From assembly GCA_963978545.1 (NCBI GenBank), contig OZ021727.1:52464487-52528486 (forward strand): a DNA stretch of 64,000 nucleotides, given 5' to 3'. Every line of letters starts with the position of its first letter. Within the stretch, counting starts at the first letter, position 1. Under the pieces are notes generated by a model. That model made no database searches and had not been told where the DNA came from. It worked only from the letters and a program-made list of their open reading frames with translations. The stretch comes from Linyphia triangularis. Taxonomy: Eukaryota > Arthropoda > Arachnida > Araneae > Linyphiidae. Of the stretch, positions 49,356 through 62,809 are shown piece after piece. Position numbers and translations under genes: made by a program.

Positions 49356-50825
49356 GTAGGTTTCTAATTGGTTAATAAATTTGATATTTGTCGGAAACTT
49401 GTGAGCTGAGAATTTTAAAAATGATTAAAACAGTACAGTTGTTACAACACGACTGACGTCAATCACTTTTGGATTGAGGGTAGCTGCTGTTATTGGTACC
49501 AACTAAACTCTCGTGTAGCTGTGAATAAATTTAAACATCGTAGAAGTAAAATAATATTCCCTTAATAATCACAATTATTTTCATACATTAGCATTCTACA
49601 GGTAGTTCCCAGTGTTTTTTGAAAAATTACACACAAGGAAAATGTATATCTATAATCCAATAAATATTTTGATTAATGTAATACTCTGGTATAGTAAAAA
49701 CAAACTCTATTGATCGTACACATATTCTCAAATTTCCATGGGTTGGAGAGAAACACATTTTTTTCCGCATGCTTAATTGTTTTAATGGAACATCAAAAGC
49801 TATCGTAGAAAATTTCTATAGAACAGAAAACTGATTTACATTGATGTGAAAAATATAAATTACAAAAATAAGTTGCTAATTCTGTTACTGCTTCTTTATG
49901 TGGTACTTTAGTATGCTAAATCTTTTTATTCAACATGTTACTCGGAAATTAATCCGTTTTTGTTTTACATACATATTAAAACGTAATGTTTATTGAAGCA
50001 AGGTTCGCTTAACTATAGTTTTCTACATATAAAGGAAGACATCTTTTGTAAAAAGGGCACAATGCTCTCCTCTCCGAATACACAATTGCTTATTTATATG
50101 CTAAATCTTATCTACATTTTTCCCTTTACGCTCAATTAATTATACATTTGTTCCTAATAATTTTGTTTATCCCATAGTTGGTTATTATATTTAATAAAAT
50201 AAAAACATAATTTTTAATAAATTCTTATTAGCCAAGAAACTCGGCTTCTGTTGAAAAAACTACTAAATGCTTCTTTACCTCCCGAAGATATGTAATCCAT
50301 GATTTTTAACGCCTCTTCCTTTAGAACATCTTCTTACGGTGCAACAAATAATCCCATTTTTCTATCCCTAGCTTTTACTTGCTACTTAGTGAAGGAAGAG
50401 AAAAAGAAAGGGTGCGTTATTTCTCCTTCTTATCTAACCCTACTTCACTTTGCCCTCTTCCAACAGACTATCCAAAAGTCATTAATACAAATTGAACACC
50501 GAATCGTAGAATGCATATTTTTCAGTTTTTATGGAATAACATACAGTAAAAATACTGTTTTAAGACGTGAATAAAAGTTCTAATTAGATACCACCCAGTA
50601 TAGAATAAGTTTCATTGACACTGAGATTTGAAAAAAGAAGAGAAGCATTAAAAGTACACACAAAATACTTAATTTCAAATCTTCACAAAATCTCCTGGTA
50701 AAAAGCTTAAATTATAGTGCATTATGTTTTAGAATAGCAGGGTAGGATTAATACAAACACAAATACAAAAGAAGTCAACCAAATACTGACACGATGCCCA
50801 AAAATGTTGGTAATGTTAAAAGTAA

Positions 50826-51120
50826 TCAATGGCAGACTAAAACTATCCCAGGATGAATATCCAATTTACTCTTAAGCCTACTTACCACAATGGACTTCAC
50901 TATACTTACAGACAAACAATTCCAATCATCAATAACCATATTGTTGAAATAAAGTTTTCTCCTTTCCGTATTAAACTGCGATTTAAACAATTTAAAACCT
51001 AGACTCCTTGTTTTGTTATCTATAGTAAATTCTAAACCCTCCGTCACATTATATTTAAGAATTTTGAATAACTTAGTTAAATCTCCTTTAATACCTTGAG
51101 TTATCAAATATTCAAGAAAA
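50826..51120 (-). pseudogene. LINE (non-LTR retrotransposon) ORF2 C-terminal fragment
   Basis: The minus-strand frame reads ITQGIKGDLTKLFKILKYN, then SQFNTERRKLYFNNMVIDDWNCLS, then VVSRLKSKLDIHP. This is the C-terminal pattern of CR1/Jockey-type ORF2 proteins ('GDLIEVFKIL...', 'RK.FFS.RVVN.WN.LP', 'F...LD'). It is 93 codons long, normally the last tenth of an ORF2 of about 900 residues, so it is a 5'-truncated copy as LINEs usually leave. The upstream sequence to about 51.24 kb is not recognisably LINE. Confidence 0.75.
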
Positions 51121-51910
51121 GAGATAAAGAGGGGATTTCGTCTTTCGGTAGATGATGAGGTTGGTGAAAAGTCGAAGGTTCATCGTAATCGACATTCCAG
51201 AAATGGGAGCATCAAGCATTTTTGGACTGTCTCAGGTACTCTTATAGCCTTGGACTCTTCTTAAACTATAAATTAGCACCTTGCCGCGTCAGTTTGCGTC
51301 TGTGAGTCCGTGCTTAACCTATCATATCTCGTTTATGTCGGCGTCACTGCTCTGACTGGGAATATTGCTCTAGCGTGGAATAGTAGAAGCCGTATAATAG
51401 TAAAAAATCATAATTGTAGGGTAAAAAATCAGACAGTGTCCTTAGATATCTCGACCGTAGAAAAAAAATAGGAAAGTATCCTTAGAGATTTCGACCAGTA
51501 TTTTGACCATCATAATGAGAAGTGTCCTACTTTTAGGGACATTCAATGAAGGTTGAGGGACATCCCTCAAGAAATCACTTGTAGCCCTCTTTGCTCAATT
51601 CTCAAGCAGCCTCTCGACATGTTGTGTCAACATTTCGACCAAATCAGTTCATTAAGTTTACTCTCCCAAGTACATACTAATATTAAATCAGAGTAGGTTT
51701 TAAATTGACTTCTTAATAACATATAAAATGTGTGATAGAGTGCTTGCAGTGTTGCAACTTGGAATGTTTTAGGGTTCTTGTAGAGGGCGCTAGTTGTCGG
51801 AGAAAACGTCTTTCCCCTACTTGGTGTTAATGTTACTGTATCTCCCGTGTGGTGGCCTGTCTTTAGTATTAATAAATTAGTTATTTAGAAGGTGGAGTAC
51901 TCCTTGTAAA
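51121..51910. other. Less AT-rich block without identification
   Basis: It contains an imperfect repeat: GTGTCCTTAGATATCTCGACC (about 51437) and GTATCCTTAGAGATTTCGACC (about 51475). At about 51750-51900 a segment starting TGTTGCAACTTGG includes GAGGGCGCTAG and AATAAATTAG, faintly LTR-like in layout, but I find no matching end or target duplication. No protein family is recognisable. Confidence 0.35.
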
Positions 51911-54690
51911 AAAAGAAAAATGATCAAATTAAGTGCGAGGTTTAAACATGCAGTATCAGATGGAGTATGAAGAAATCATTAATCTAGTTTTGAAAAATTA
52001 ATTAGTTATGAGAGAAAATAAATTTTAGTTTATAAAAGTTAAACAATATTCATGAATAAAAACATAGCAAAAAGTCCACATGTTAAAATCTTATAGAGTG
52101 ATATTCCTAATAGTTTCATTTCCCAGTTCTTCTTTCCAGTGTTCCAGTTCCAAAATTATAAATATTATGCTAACACAAAAACTGATAACTCCAGGAGCTT
52201 TATTTGCACTTTTAAAATTGAAGAAATATCTGCAAGGAGTGCATTATTATATGAAATACGAAAGGCACAAATTAGTACATACTGAAATGGAAGGTAACGT
52301 AGTAGTTAGGAGTAGCCAAAAATATAGGAAAATTTCATTTTATCTTATTTTAGTAATTAAAACACGAAAAGTCTTTTAAAGTAAAAAATAATTTTTAGAC
52401 TGGTTTTAGGGTTGTTGGAGCAAATAAAATAAATAATTATTGAAAAAGGGCATTTTTGATAAATATAATTTTCACATTCTATCAATGTTTAATTTAAAAT
52501 AATATATGTATTTTAATTGAATATATTTAGGCTGCTTTAATAAATAATAAATATTTAAGGAAGACAAATATTGCTAAGATTTACTGTCTCTTATAAACAT
52601 TTGAGTTTTCACCTGCTACACATTTTCTTTTGTAATGGTATTAAATTGTTTCATTTGCTTTTATAAGATTTTAGTAATTGTTTTCTTTTTTTTTGCTGCA
52701 TTACTTCAACACATTAGAAGTAACTAGGTACTTTTGAATCGAATTAATTTTCATAGAATACAATAAGGAAATAATTGTGTAATGTTTACTTACATGAAAA
52801 TTATAAACTCAAACAATTTACCTAACCGGAGTAGTTTATTTGAATTAAGGAAGCAAAATATGTTTTTGTATTTTCAGTTTTTAAAGAACTTTACTCATGA
52901 GAATTTCAATGAAAGTCCCTATGGAATTATGAGTCTCATGTGTTATGAAACGAACTCAAGTACATGACATCCTTATAAAATAGTTAAAGGAATATGAACG
53001 ATTTTTTCCAGTCTATATACAACAAATATGATAACAATGCAAAACAAGTTCTCTTCAATATAAAATCATGACAGCGAGAATTATTTTCCTACAGAAAGTC
53101 TCGTCTTTTTAATGCGAATTTTATTGAAATTTCTTTCATATGATTTATATACCTATAAGTTTTAGCGAAAAAATGTGATAATACTTATAAGAAGTATAAC
53201 CGAAACACTATGAGAACATTCAGAAAGGGAATAATATATACTGCGATTTGAAATCGTCACTAAACATGGACATATTGCATAAGGTTTCTGAATATATTGA
53301 GTTTACTTTCACGACTGAGACATAAATTTTCTTGATAAATATTTACATAAAATTGCTCTATTTTTGCGTTTATATAAGTACTTGTGATAGATTATTGAAA
53401 CCAAAAAATTATACATTTAAAGTAATATATTTAAACTTATTTTCTTTTAAATAATAAAATATGGAAAATTATTGTATTCTATCTAAACTAGTAGGTATGA
53501 AATTATTCTGAATGAGATGTCTTTCCTTAATTTGTGTGTATTAGGAAACTTCAATAGGAAAAAAATTCAGTAGGCTTAAAATTTCCAAATTAAAGAATTT
53601 GTGATTTATGCATATCTTTAAATTTTAAACTTTTCTGCTTCTTTTAAGACATTGTTTTGGCCTGTAAATTTTCTAGTTCGTGAAAAAAAGTTAGTTTTAA
53701 AAAAACGTCATACTACGTTTTCCATGCTACAAATTCGCAAAAAAATGCATGTAACTTAAAATCTCATTTTTCGAACTTCTATGTACTTTTTTAAAAAAAC
53801 GACTACTAACTTCTTTATGAATTTTTTATCCTATATTTGGTTCATATCAAATATTAAGCTGAGGTTAACATTTCATAAAAATGTTAATTAGTTATTTTTT
53901 AAAAATTATATCTTAAAAAAATAAGATTTTCAGAGATTGTTTGTGTTTTATCACTTAATTATTTTTTTTTTTTTTTTTAAATAAATCAAGCAAACACACT
54001 CTCTTAACGATAACCTCAAATTAGAAAAGAAGGTTCAAATAATATTCAAGAAAAAATGTCAAAAGTATCCATCTTTTAGTTATTTAGAAAAGGTACATAG
54101 AAAATTGGCCTTTTAATCTTAGTGGAATAGGGCCTACGGAACCCCTTTAATATAACAAAACTACATTTCAAAAACTCTACCTTTGTATATTTGACTTTAT
54201 TAAATTAATAGATCGATATTTACATAACCTGACCCATTGAAATGAATCTGAAATATATGAGCTCTTTGAGAACAAATTGAGAAAAAAGGCTCGTCCATTT
54301 GTAGAAAAAGTCAAATAGTTTAGTTAAACTTTGAGAACTTCAGAGGGTAAGACATTGGTAGCCAGTATCTTTTGGTAATCTTTTATAGGAAAGTTAAGAA
54401 ACAGAGGGCTAAGATAAAAGGGTACCGGAAATTTTATCTCACAAGAAAGCTTTCCCTCTTGAAAAAGACAAAGGCTTAGTATTCTTTGACGGGTTGGGAA
54501 GACTTTGTTTATCTTTCTTAAGGACAAGGACCACGTCCAAAGAAACTTTTCCGTCTCTAGAAATGATTGTAGAAGTTAAGTTTTATAGTTATTTTAGAAA
54601 ACTAGGTCAACACTTTTACGTTTAATATTTATTGATTTTAAATGATATTTTAGTTTGAAACTTCGATTTTTTTATGTTAGTAAAATGTAT

Positions 54691-54694
<4 letters not shown>

Positions 54695-54733
<39 letters not shown>
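54695..54733. repeat. Poly-A tract (39 A)
   Basis: A homopolymer; no retroposed body is recognised on its 5' side. Confidence 0.9.
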
Positions 54734-54737
<4 letters not shown>

Positions 54738-56288
54738 GACATTAAAATACCTTTTTTTTTTTGTTGACAATAATTTATTTCAAACTAGTTAAGATTTTTA
54801 TAATAAAATATTTATCAATTACAGAAAAAAATATTATTTATGTATTCGAATATTTTCTACAAAAATTTAGAGTTTAAATTTTTACTAATGCTCTTCCAAG
54901 TCATTTTAATTATTTGAAGAAGAAAAAAGAAAAAAAAAAAAGAACGGTCTGAATATTGAATTATAAATAGATAAAATTTAATTTACGGTTGAAAATGTTC
55001 CAATGACAAACATATAACCATATTAAGAAGCAATTCAATTGACAATGTTATCCTCATTTTTAAAAGAGTTTCATGAAATTATGCAGTGTGTAGGATAAAA
55101 ATAAAAGCACCATTCCATATATAAAAGAAAAAGTATATCTCATATTTTGAATATTTATTATGAATAAATAACTGTTACAAAGCTATGGAATTCATATAGT
55201 TATCTATAAATTTAACTCTGATATGATTTACAAGGAACAAAACATTATACAGCGTTGTTGGTTTCTTCTGATTTATTTATGATCAAGCAGCCGATACTCA
55301 AGCGTTTCTTCTCTTTTTCCCGAGCTTTTTTTGTATTTACTGAAACACATACCACCATAAAGGATAAGGTTTTGTTGGATTTGGAGGTCATCAATTTCTT
55401 ATAAGCGTGTTTTTATTTATAGAGTGTGAGTGCCTTTTGGATTTTATATACTTTATATGAATAAAAAAGAAATATATACTCTTAGTATCAATGAATGAAA
55501 ACATGTATGTCACTCTAGTATTCCACGTAGGGCTGTAGTTTTATCACGTATCAACCGTAACTTGAGAATTTTCTTTCGATTTGTTTGTTGTTCGTTTATT
55601 ATGAATGGGCATGTATTCCATAGCCGTCCGTCTTTTTACTCTGGACGATAAAGATGAATGGGATTTAGAGAGGAGAGGAGAAACTTCTTGTTTTTCTTTC
55701 TACCGGTGATTTTAGTTCTGCGCCATCATGAACGTAAAATTTCGGACTTGAAGTAGTCTTATAAAGAAGATCATGTCTTTGGGTTTAACTTTAAGAAAAT
55801 ATATCCTACAATTTTTCTTTTTTCGAAGTTCTTTAAGTCTATAAAAACATATATTTTTGAGATTTGTTTTATGGTAACTAAAGTGAAATACATGTAAAAA
55901 GAACAAAAACTTCGTTTAGAAGAAAATGTTACTTTAGCAAAAATTGAGCTTGTAAATAATTTTGAACTGACAAAAAGTTGACAAAATAAATTTGACTGAC
56001 ACAAAATTTGAAAAGGTATAAATCAGATTTACTGATTTTCCTGACTGCTGAAGTTATATTTATTTGTAGTATATCGCTCTTACATAAAATATTTGATTAA
56101 ATATAATTAAATAAAGTGAGGATTATTGATTATTTAAATAATAGTTTATTGCAAAATAAATAAAATAAAAATATTATTTCAAGTAATTAGAACAATTATT
56201 TAATTAAAAGTAAAAAGCAGAAACTGAAATTAATGTCCATGTTAATTTGGAATATTACAAAAAATGATGGTTTTACCAGACTTATTAA

Positions 56289-56303
56289 GGGGACACAGTA
56301 CCA
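56289..56303 (+). repeat. Left terminal inverted repeat of the Kolobok-like element
   Basis: GGGGACACAGTACCA. It pairs with 59407-59421 at 14 of 15 positions. Confidence 0.9.
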
Positions 56304-56749
56304 TAAAAATAACCAAATTTTCGATTTTTTTTTTATTTACTATAATTAAAATTTGGAATCTTCTAAATACGTATACAAAATTTTAAAACTGTATCTACGT
56401 TTTTGAATGAGTTATTTGACTTTTTATGCTGGTTGACAAGAGAGAAAATGTAAACAAACGCCACATGTCGTCTGCTTACGTTGGATGATTTACTCGGGAA
56501 AATAAATTAATTTACAATTATTTCCAGTAACTTTAGTTTGAAGTGAAGTGAGTTAACTTGAAACGCTTCAATTGCTTTTAGTTTGTTTACATTCGAAAAA
56601 CGTGATTTTTTTCTCGTGGTTCTTTTAAATTGTTTGGCTAATTTTAGGATTTATTGCTTCCGCTTTCATGCCAACTACTGATTTATCTTCGTCAGTACTA
56701 CTGTATAGTTGAATTTTAATCTGCATTATTTATTTGTTTTCATTTATAA

Positions 56750-58588
56750 TTGTTTATAATGCCAAGAAGAAAACGTTCGAAGGTTGCCGGGAAGCAGAAT
56801 TCTGCAAAGAGGTGGTGTAGTATTGATAACGACGCAAGTTTGGTAGTTTCGGTTTCAAGTACCGACTCTAACGCATTACCACAAACTAATGCAAGATTTT
56901 CTTCTATAGAAAACAGTTTTAATGAGACATTAAAATCTGACTGTGATACCGTGGAATGTGAGCTGGTTAAATCTCCCACTTATGTTGTTGTTGATGTTGA
57001 TATGCTGACAAAACTTTTCAGTAATCAGCTGTGCAAAAACTGCAAATCCACTGGATTACATGTCGTGCTGGGCAGAAAATTTGGTTTTTGCCATGAACTG
57101 AAGGTCACTTGTGAGTTTTGTGACACCTTAGCAAGTGAGACACGCACTTCAAGAAAGATCTCAAAGCATCAGAGAGGATTAAGTGAGCCATATGACATAA
57201 ATCTTCGTGTGGTCCAGGCATTTATGAGTTTCGGAAAAGGCTACATAGCTCTTGAGAAGTTTTGTATGCATACAAATATGCATCTAATGTCGAGTAGGAC
57301 ATTTAATGTTTACAAGCAGATGCTAAATTCATCAATTACGGAAGCAACTGAAAAACAGCTACAAGTTGTCAGAACTAATATAAAAAAAGCGTATCACTCA
57401 GAAAAAGACGGAATCACTGAAATAGATGTTTCTTTTGATGGCACATGGTTAACTCGAGGACATTCTTCTCAAATTGGTGTTGGTTGTGTTATCGATTTGT
57501 TGACTGGTTATGTAGTTGACTTTCATGTAATGTCTAAGTATTGCGGCGAATGTGAACTTTCTAAATGTCAACTCGGAGAAAAATCTGCAGAGTATGCAGT
57601 TTGGTACGCCGGCCATAAAGACTCGTGTAACATAAACCACACAGGTTCCTCTGGCGCAATGGAAGTGCAGGCAGCTTCTCATTTATGGTCCAGATCTGAA
57701 GGCATCGGATTCCGTTATACGACTGTTCTCTCAGATGGGGATTCAAAAGCATATTTGCATTTGAAAGAAATCAAAGTTTATGGACCAGATATAAACATAA
57801 AAAAAGAAGAATGTATCAACCATGTTAGCAAGCGACTCGGGACAGCTCTTAGAAAATGTGTTAAAGAATGGAGATCACGGGGAGTGACACTTGGAGGAAA
57901 ATCCCATGGCAGCTTGAAGGAAGACACTATTAGAAAGCTGACCAGATATTACAAAAATGCCATATTTCGAAATAAGGGAGATGTGGATAAAATGAAAAGT
58001 GGTATTTATGCGACTCTGTATCACAACATATCTACAGATAAGAAGCCCCAGCACTTCAAATGCCCTCCTGGGAAAGATTCTTGGTGTTTTTACCAGTCGG
58101 CTATAGCAAATGGTGAGAAACCTGATTCTCACCATAAGAAAATACAAACACCAATAAAAGAAAGCTTTCTGCAATATATCATGCCAATTTACCAGCGACT
58201 CGCCTCAAATGAACTTTTGGAAGGATGTAAAAGATGTTCGACACAAAATGCAAATGAAAGTTTGCATAGCGTCATCTGGAGTAAGTGTTCCAAAACAACA
58301 TTTGCATCGAAGAAACGCGTTAGCATAGCTGTGTGTGATGCTATCACCGAGTTCAACGTCGGAACTGTCAAGTCGCTTCAAATGCTACAATTAGTGAATA
58401 AATTAAGTTTGAATAGACAATCCACAAATTTGGCCATATGGAGAGACTATCGCAGGATATATCAAAGAAAAAGAAGGAAGGTAATGTCGTATAATTTGGT
58501 GCAGAAGAAAATAAAACTTGCTCGTAAACGTAGAGAAAGGTCTAAAGCAAAAGCAGAGGGCATCACCTATAAAGCTGGAAATTTTTAA
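56750..58588 (+). CDS. Kolobok-like transposase (Mutator-like transposase domain)
   Basis: 612 codons with no stop or shift. The second ATG at 56759 (MPRRKRSK) is an equally good start and puts a nuclear-localisation-like basic run at the N terminus. A Cys cluster (CKNC about residue 94, then CEFC about residue 122) looks like a zinc-binding DNA-recognition module. The core has the DDE-type motifs SFDGTW (Asp 230) with RGHSSQIGVGCVIDLLTG after it, a Cys/His insertion (YCGECELSKC ... HKDSCNINHTGSSGAMEV), LSDGDSKAY (Asp 329), and NANESLH (Glu 503). The C terminus is very basic (RDYRRIYQRKRRKV, LARKRRERSKAKAEG). It should excise and insert the element using the flanking inverted repeats. Catalytic residue assignments are from family knowledge, not experiment. 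Minus-strand frames over it are shadows. Confidence 0.9.
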   Translation: MFIMPRRKRSKVAGKQNSAKRWCSIDNDASLVVSVSSTDSNALPQTNARFSSIENSFNETLKSDCDTVECELVKSPTYVVVDVDMLTKLFSNQLCKNCKSTGLHVVLGRKFGFCHELKVTCEFCDTLASETRTSRKISKHQRGLSEPYDINLRVVQAFMSFGKGYIALEKFCMHTNMHLMSSRTFNVYKQMLNSSITEATEKQLQVVRTNIKKAYHSEKDGITEIDVSFDGTWLTRGHSSQIGVGCVIDLLTGYVVDFHVMSKYCGECELSKCQLGEKSAEYAVWYAGHKDSCNINHTGSSGAMEVQAASHLWSRSEGIGFRYTTVLSDGDSKAYLHLKEIKVYGPDINIKKEECINHVSKRLGTALRKCVKEWRSRGVTLGGKSHGSLKEDTIRKLTRYYKNAIFRNKGDVDKMKSGIYATLYHNISTDKKPQHFKCPPGKDSWCFYQSAIANGEKPDSHHKKIQTPIKESFLQYIMPIYQRLASNELLEGCKRCSTQNANESLHSVIWSKCSKTTFASKKRVSIAVCDAITEFNVGTVKSLQMLQLVNKLSLNRQSTNLAIWRDYRRIYQRKRRKVMSYNLVQKKIKLARKRRERSKAKAEGITYKAGNF

Positions 58589-59406
58589 TTTTGGTAAGAT
58601 ATTTTATTAGAGTAATTAATATGTAATAATTAAGTATAATATGAAACCTGCCTGGTCAAAAATATTGAATGCGTAACTTGTTCAAAAGCAGACATCGCCC
58701 ATCATAAAGTGCTAAGTACTCAAAAACAGAATTTCAATATATTTACCATTTAACTTAATGTATCAATTATATGAAAATTAGTTAAAAGCATTTTGAAAAG
58801 TGTGTTGTAATAATGCTATCTATAACATATTTAAATTTGATAACTGTGTATAGGTTTCAAATTATGTTTTTCGAGAAATGAAAACTTTAAATCCATTTTT
58901 TTCACTGTTTTTTTTTTCTTGATATCCAGTTTTTCGAAATGCTAAGGGTTTTTTTCTAATCAAAGGATAAATCTGAAATTTTTAAAACATGTTGTAAAAT
59001 ATGTCTATTTTATAAATTGGCATTCTAAATGGCAATATATGTTGTACTTTTCATTTTTTTTAACACTAAAGTAAAATGTTTGCAGATTTATAAAAAAAAA
59101 TTGTGTTCTTATGAATAAACATTTATATTGTAATTAATTACTATGAGTATTCCAGATTTGAATGCCAATTCTCATATAATATAGTTCAAAGAATTTTTTA
59201 CAAAAATTTTGAAAAAAAAAAATTAGTATTTAAAAAAGCCTTAGCGTTTTAAAAAATGTGTAAAAAATTTCAAATTTTTAAAATTTTTAATATATAAAAA
59301 AAGAATTTAATTTTTTTTTTTGTGAAATATTGTTTACTCATATACATTCAAATAAGAGACATAATTTTTTTATTTAAAAATGCAATAGTAAAAATAAATG
59401 TCTAAG
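58589..59406. other. 3' non-coding region of the Kolobok-like element
   Basis: AT-rich sequence between the transposase stop and the right terminal repeat, with many A and T runs. AATAAA-type signals occur (about 59113 on). No second gene is visible. Confidence 0.6.
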
Positions 59407-59421
59407 TGGTACCGTGTCCCC
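59407..59421 (-). repeat. Right terminal inverted repeat of the Kolobok-like element
   Basis: TGGTACCGTGTCCCC is the inverted partner of 56289-56303, with one mismatch. Confidence 0.9.
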
Positions 59422-59429
59422 TTAACGAA

Positions 59430-59710
59430 GTGAATCAGATAAAGACGTATGTAATGTATTCCCTTTGGAACCTTCAATTTCCGATTTAGAATTCTCTAGT
59501 ATTTTCAGGTGTTAGCGGGAGGCCCCTTGAACCATCGAGAGTCACTAGTAAACCTATAAAAGCTCAGTACTTCGGCTTACCACACCTTTCGATATAATCA
59601 ACTCTTGACTCTAGCAAAACGTTCCCCCTCTCCTCTTTGTTTCTGGAAATAAATGTGTGTGCAACTTATCCACGATTGTTTACTGATAACGGTCAACATC
59701 CAAGGTACCG
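59430..59710. other. Less AT-rich block next to the Kolobok-like element
   Basis: Sequence around 59510-59640 (GTGTTAGCGGGAGGCCCC, CCCCCTCTCC) is richer in G+C than the rest of intron 2. It has no reading frame and no terminal repeats. It may be host conserved non-coding DNA at the insertion site. Confidence 0.3.
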
Positions 59711-61246
59711 TTATACGTATCTACATTAGTAAAATTAAAAAACAATTTTAAACACTAAACAGTAGTATATAAAAGTCCAATAATATTTTCATAAAATCAT
59801 CACATATTCTACTGAATAAAATATTTCAATTATACATTTTCTTGCGTAATTAAGTGCGAACTCTTATAAATTATTTTTATTTTATAAAAGGATAATTAAT
59901 TACTTTCTCAATTAGATGCCATTTTTACGCTGCTGAAATAGAATTGAACAAAACCAAATTGAAAAATACTCAAGAAAGTATAATCAATTAGTGGATAAGT
60001 GTTGTTTAAACTAACGACAATGGAAAACACAATTGCTCAACTAAATTGTATGAAATATAGGAAATAAAAATAAATTATTTCTTCATTATTTGTTTTTTGT
60101 TTAGTAAATAATTAAATAAGACCTTAGTTATCTTAAGACAACAGCATTTTTCAATTGTAAAATGCATAAAAACTAGTGAGTATTAATACAGAATAACGCT
60201 ATACTTTCCTAATTGTGGTAATCTTATTATAAAATGTTAGCAGTTAATATGGGCAAGTGTATCGATTTTATAAAATTTGAAGCAGTAATTATTTTTATAT
60301 CAAGAGGATACAAGACTCCTTGAGAAAATGTAACCTGCGAGGTACTTCATGTGATCGAAGATAGGAAACACTTAAGATTGCAAAAGATGTGGAGAGATAT
60401 TTACTTTTTTAATTACTTAAATTTTATGATAAAATTCTAAACAAAAGGAAGTAAGTATTGTTTCAAAGCCAAAGTTGCCATTTAAATATGTTTCTGAAAT
60501 AAGTTAAATTAATTTCTATATAACTGGTTAAAGAAAAATTAGATATTTAATTTAGTTCAAGTTTTGATTTAATTATAGCTTCAAGTATAAATTATTGACC
60601 ACTTCATTTTCAAAAAGGTTGTTTGTACCATTTCTACAAAGTAAAATGTATTTTCGGATGATACAATTTTTAGCACATTGTTTATAGACTATATTTAAAA
60701 TAAAATTAGAGATTTATGTAACAGTTAAATGAAATATTTATATATTTAATAAATTGGTTTGATTGTTTGTGTATGGCAATGTAATTAAAACAATTTTATT
60801 AATTAAAGATTATAAATTACTTCAATAATGAATGCATTTTTAATAGTTAAAGTAATAATTTTGTTTTAATTTTGATAAAAGAGTTATATTAATTAACAAC
60901 TCGCAAATTATTAATTATTCATAGAGATTTATTTTCAAATAACAACAAATCGTTTAATCCTAATTATATTATCTGAGATTATATAAACTCCCTTCTTCTC
61001 CAGTCACACTTTAAACAGCAATAAATAACTGTTTTAAAGTTGCAGATATCTACTTTAACAAATTCCTTCATCATTTGTTAAAAATCGTACGTAAATGTTA
61101 AAAAAGTTTCATTAGATTAACTGTGATGGATGTACAAGACACATATTAACACCAGATAGACTAGGTCGGTCTGGTGGTGTTGTGCCGAGTTCTGCCAAAT
61201 CATGTCCCACCGAGTTTTGATTAATATCTAGTTTAATTATATTTGT

Positions 61247-61285
61247 TATATTCATCAGCAATATTATTATATTCATCAGCAATAT
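61247..61285. repeat. 21 bp tandem duplication
   Basis: TATATTCATCAGCAATAT occurs at 61247-61264 and again at 61268-61285, a two-unit tandem of period 21. Confidence 0.85.
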
Positions 61286-62099
61286 AATTCAATACCCATC
61301 CCTGATGAACATCCAAAAAAGTAATTCCTCTAACAAATTTTAAATGTTTAAGGCCGGGAACGGAGTCCAGAGTATAATAAATTCACAATGAGGTGCTTTA
61401 TCGAGGAGTGAGAAGGGTTATATTTTGAGGGAATAAGATATACTGTAAAAGGGGAATTTAAGAACAAATAAGTAGTTTCTAAAAATTACATAAGAGGAGT
61501 AATTTATACTTAGACAAGAGGTCGGTTTACTTTACATCAACCATTATACTGTGAAAACGGGAGAAAATATTACTTTATGAGATACTATACTAAAATTTCT
61601 GAGGTAAAGTGGAATCATTATGAATGAATTAAGTGCTATTGGATGCGATGTATTACACATATATGCAGAACACAAATGATGAGGAAATACGTTTGCTGGA
61701 GACATTTTTACATTGGTGCATTTGCTTGTTTCATTCTAACAATTTGCCTTATCTTTTATGCACGTTAGATTTTTCAACAGTTAGTCCCAAAAAAAAAAAC
61801 TCTGGTCCGATCGGCAAACAATTAAAATTTACGGGAAACACAAATTGTCTTGACAAATTCTGACAATGATATATTAAATAGTTGTATATAAATGGCATTT
61901 GCCTGCTGAGATTAATGTTCATCTCATTGAAAACACCAGATCTTGTTTCATACACACAAGTGTCTAATAACTGAAAAACCGTATTTTTAGATTTACATTT
62001 AAATCATGAAAATGTATAACCGTTTAAATTTCTAAATGAAACCAAATATCTCTCAGAAATTAATTATTTTACCGCTAACAGAAACACCAATAAATGTGT

Positions 62100-62809
<710 letters not shown>

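Larger units (their letters stand above)
56285..59425 (+). mobile_element. Kolobok-like DNA transposon, apparently complete (element 56289-59421, 3,133 bp)
   Basis: TTAA at 56285-56288 and 59422-59425 forms the target-site duplication. Termini are inverted repeats: GGGGACACAGTACCA at the left and, read inverted, GGGGACACGGTACCA at the right (14 of 15). One uninterrupted 612-codon transposase lies between them on the plus strand. TTAA duplication and ends that start with purines fit the Kolobok superfamily, whereas piggyBac ends start CCY. The transposase carries the DDE-type domain often labelled 'Mutator-like'. Every visible part is intact, so this may be a recently active autonomous copy. 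It lies in intron 2 of the Dscam-like gene, in the same orientation. Confidence 0.88.

Noticed and set aside
54240..54560. Possible coding remnant on the minus strand
   Set aside because: Short, broken by stops and without a recognisable motif.
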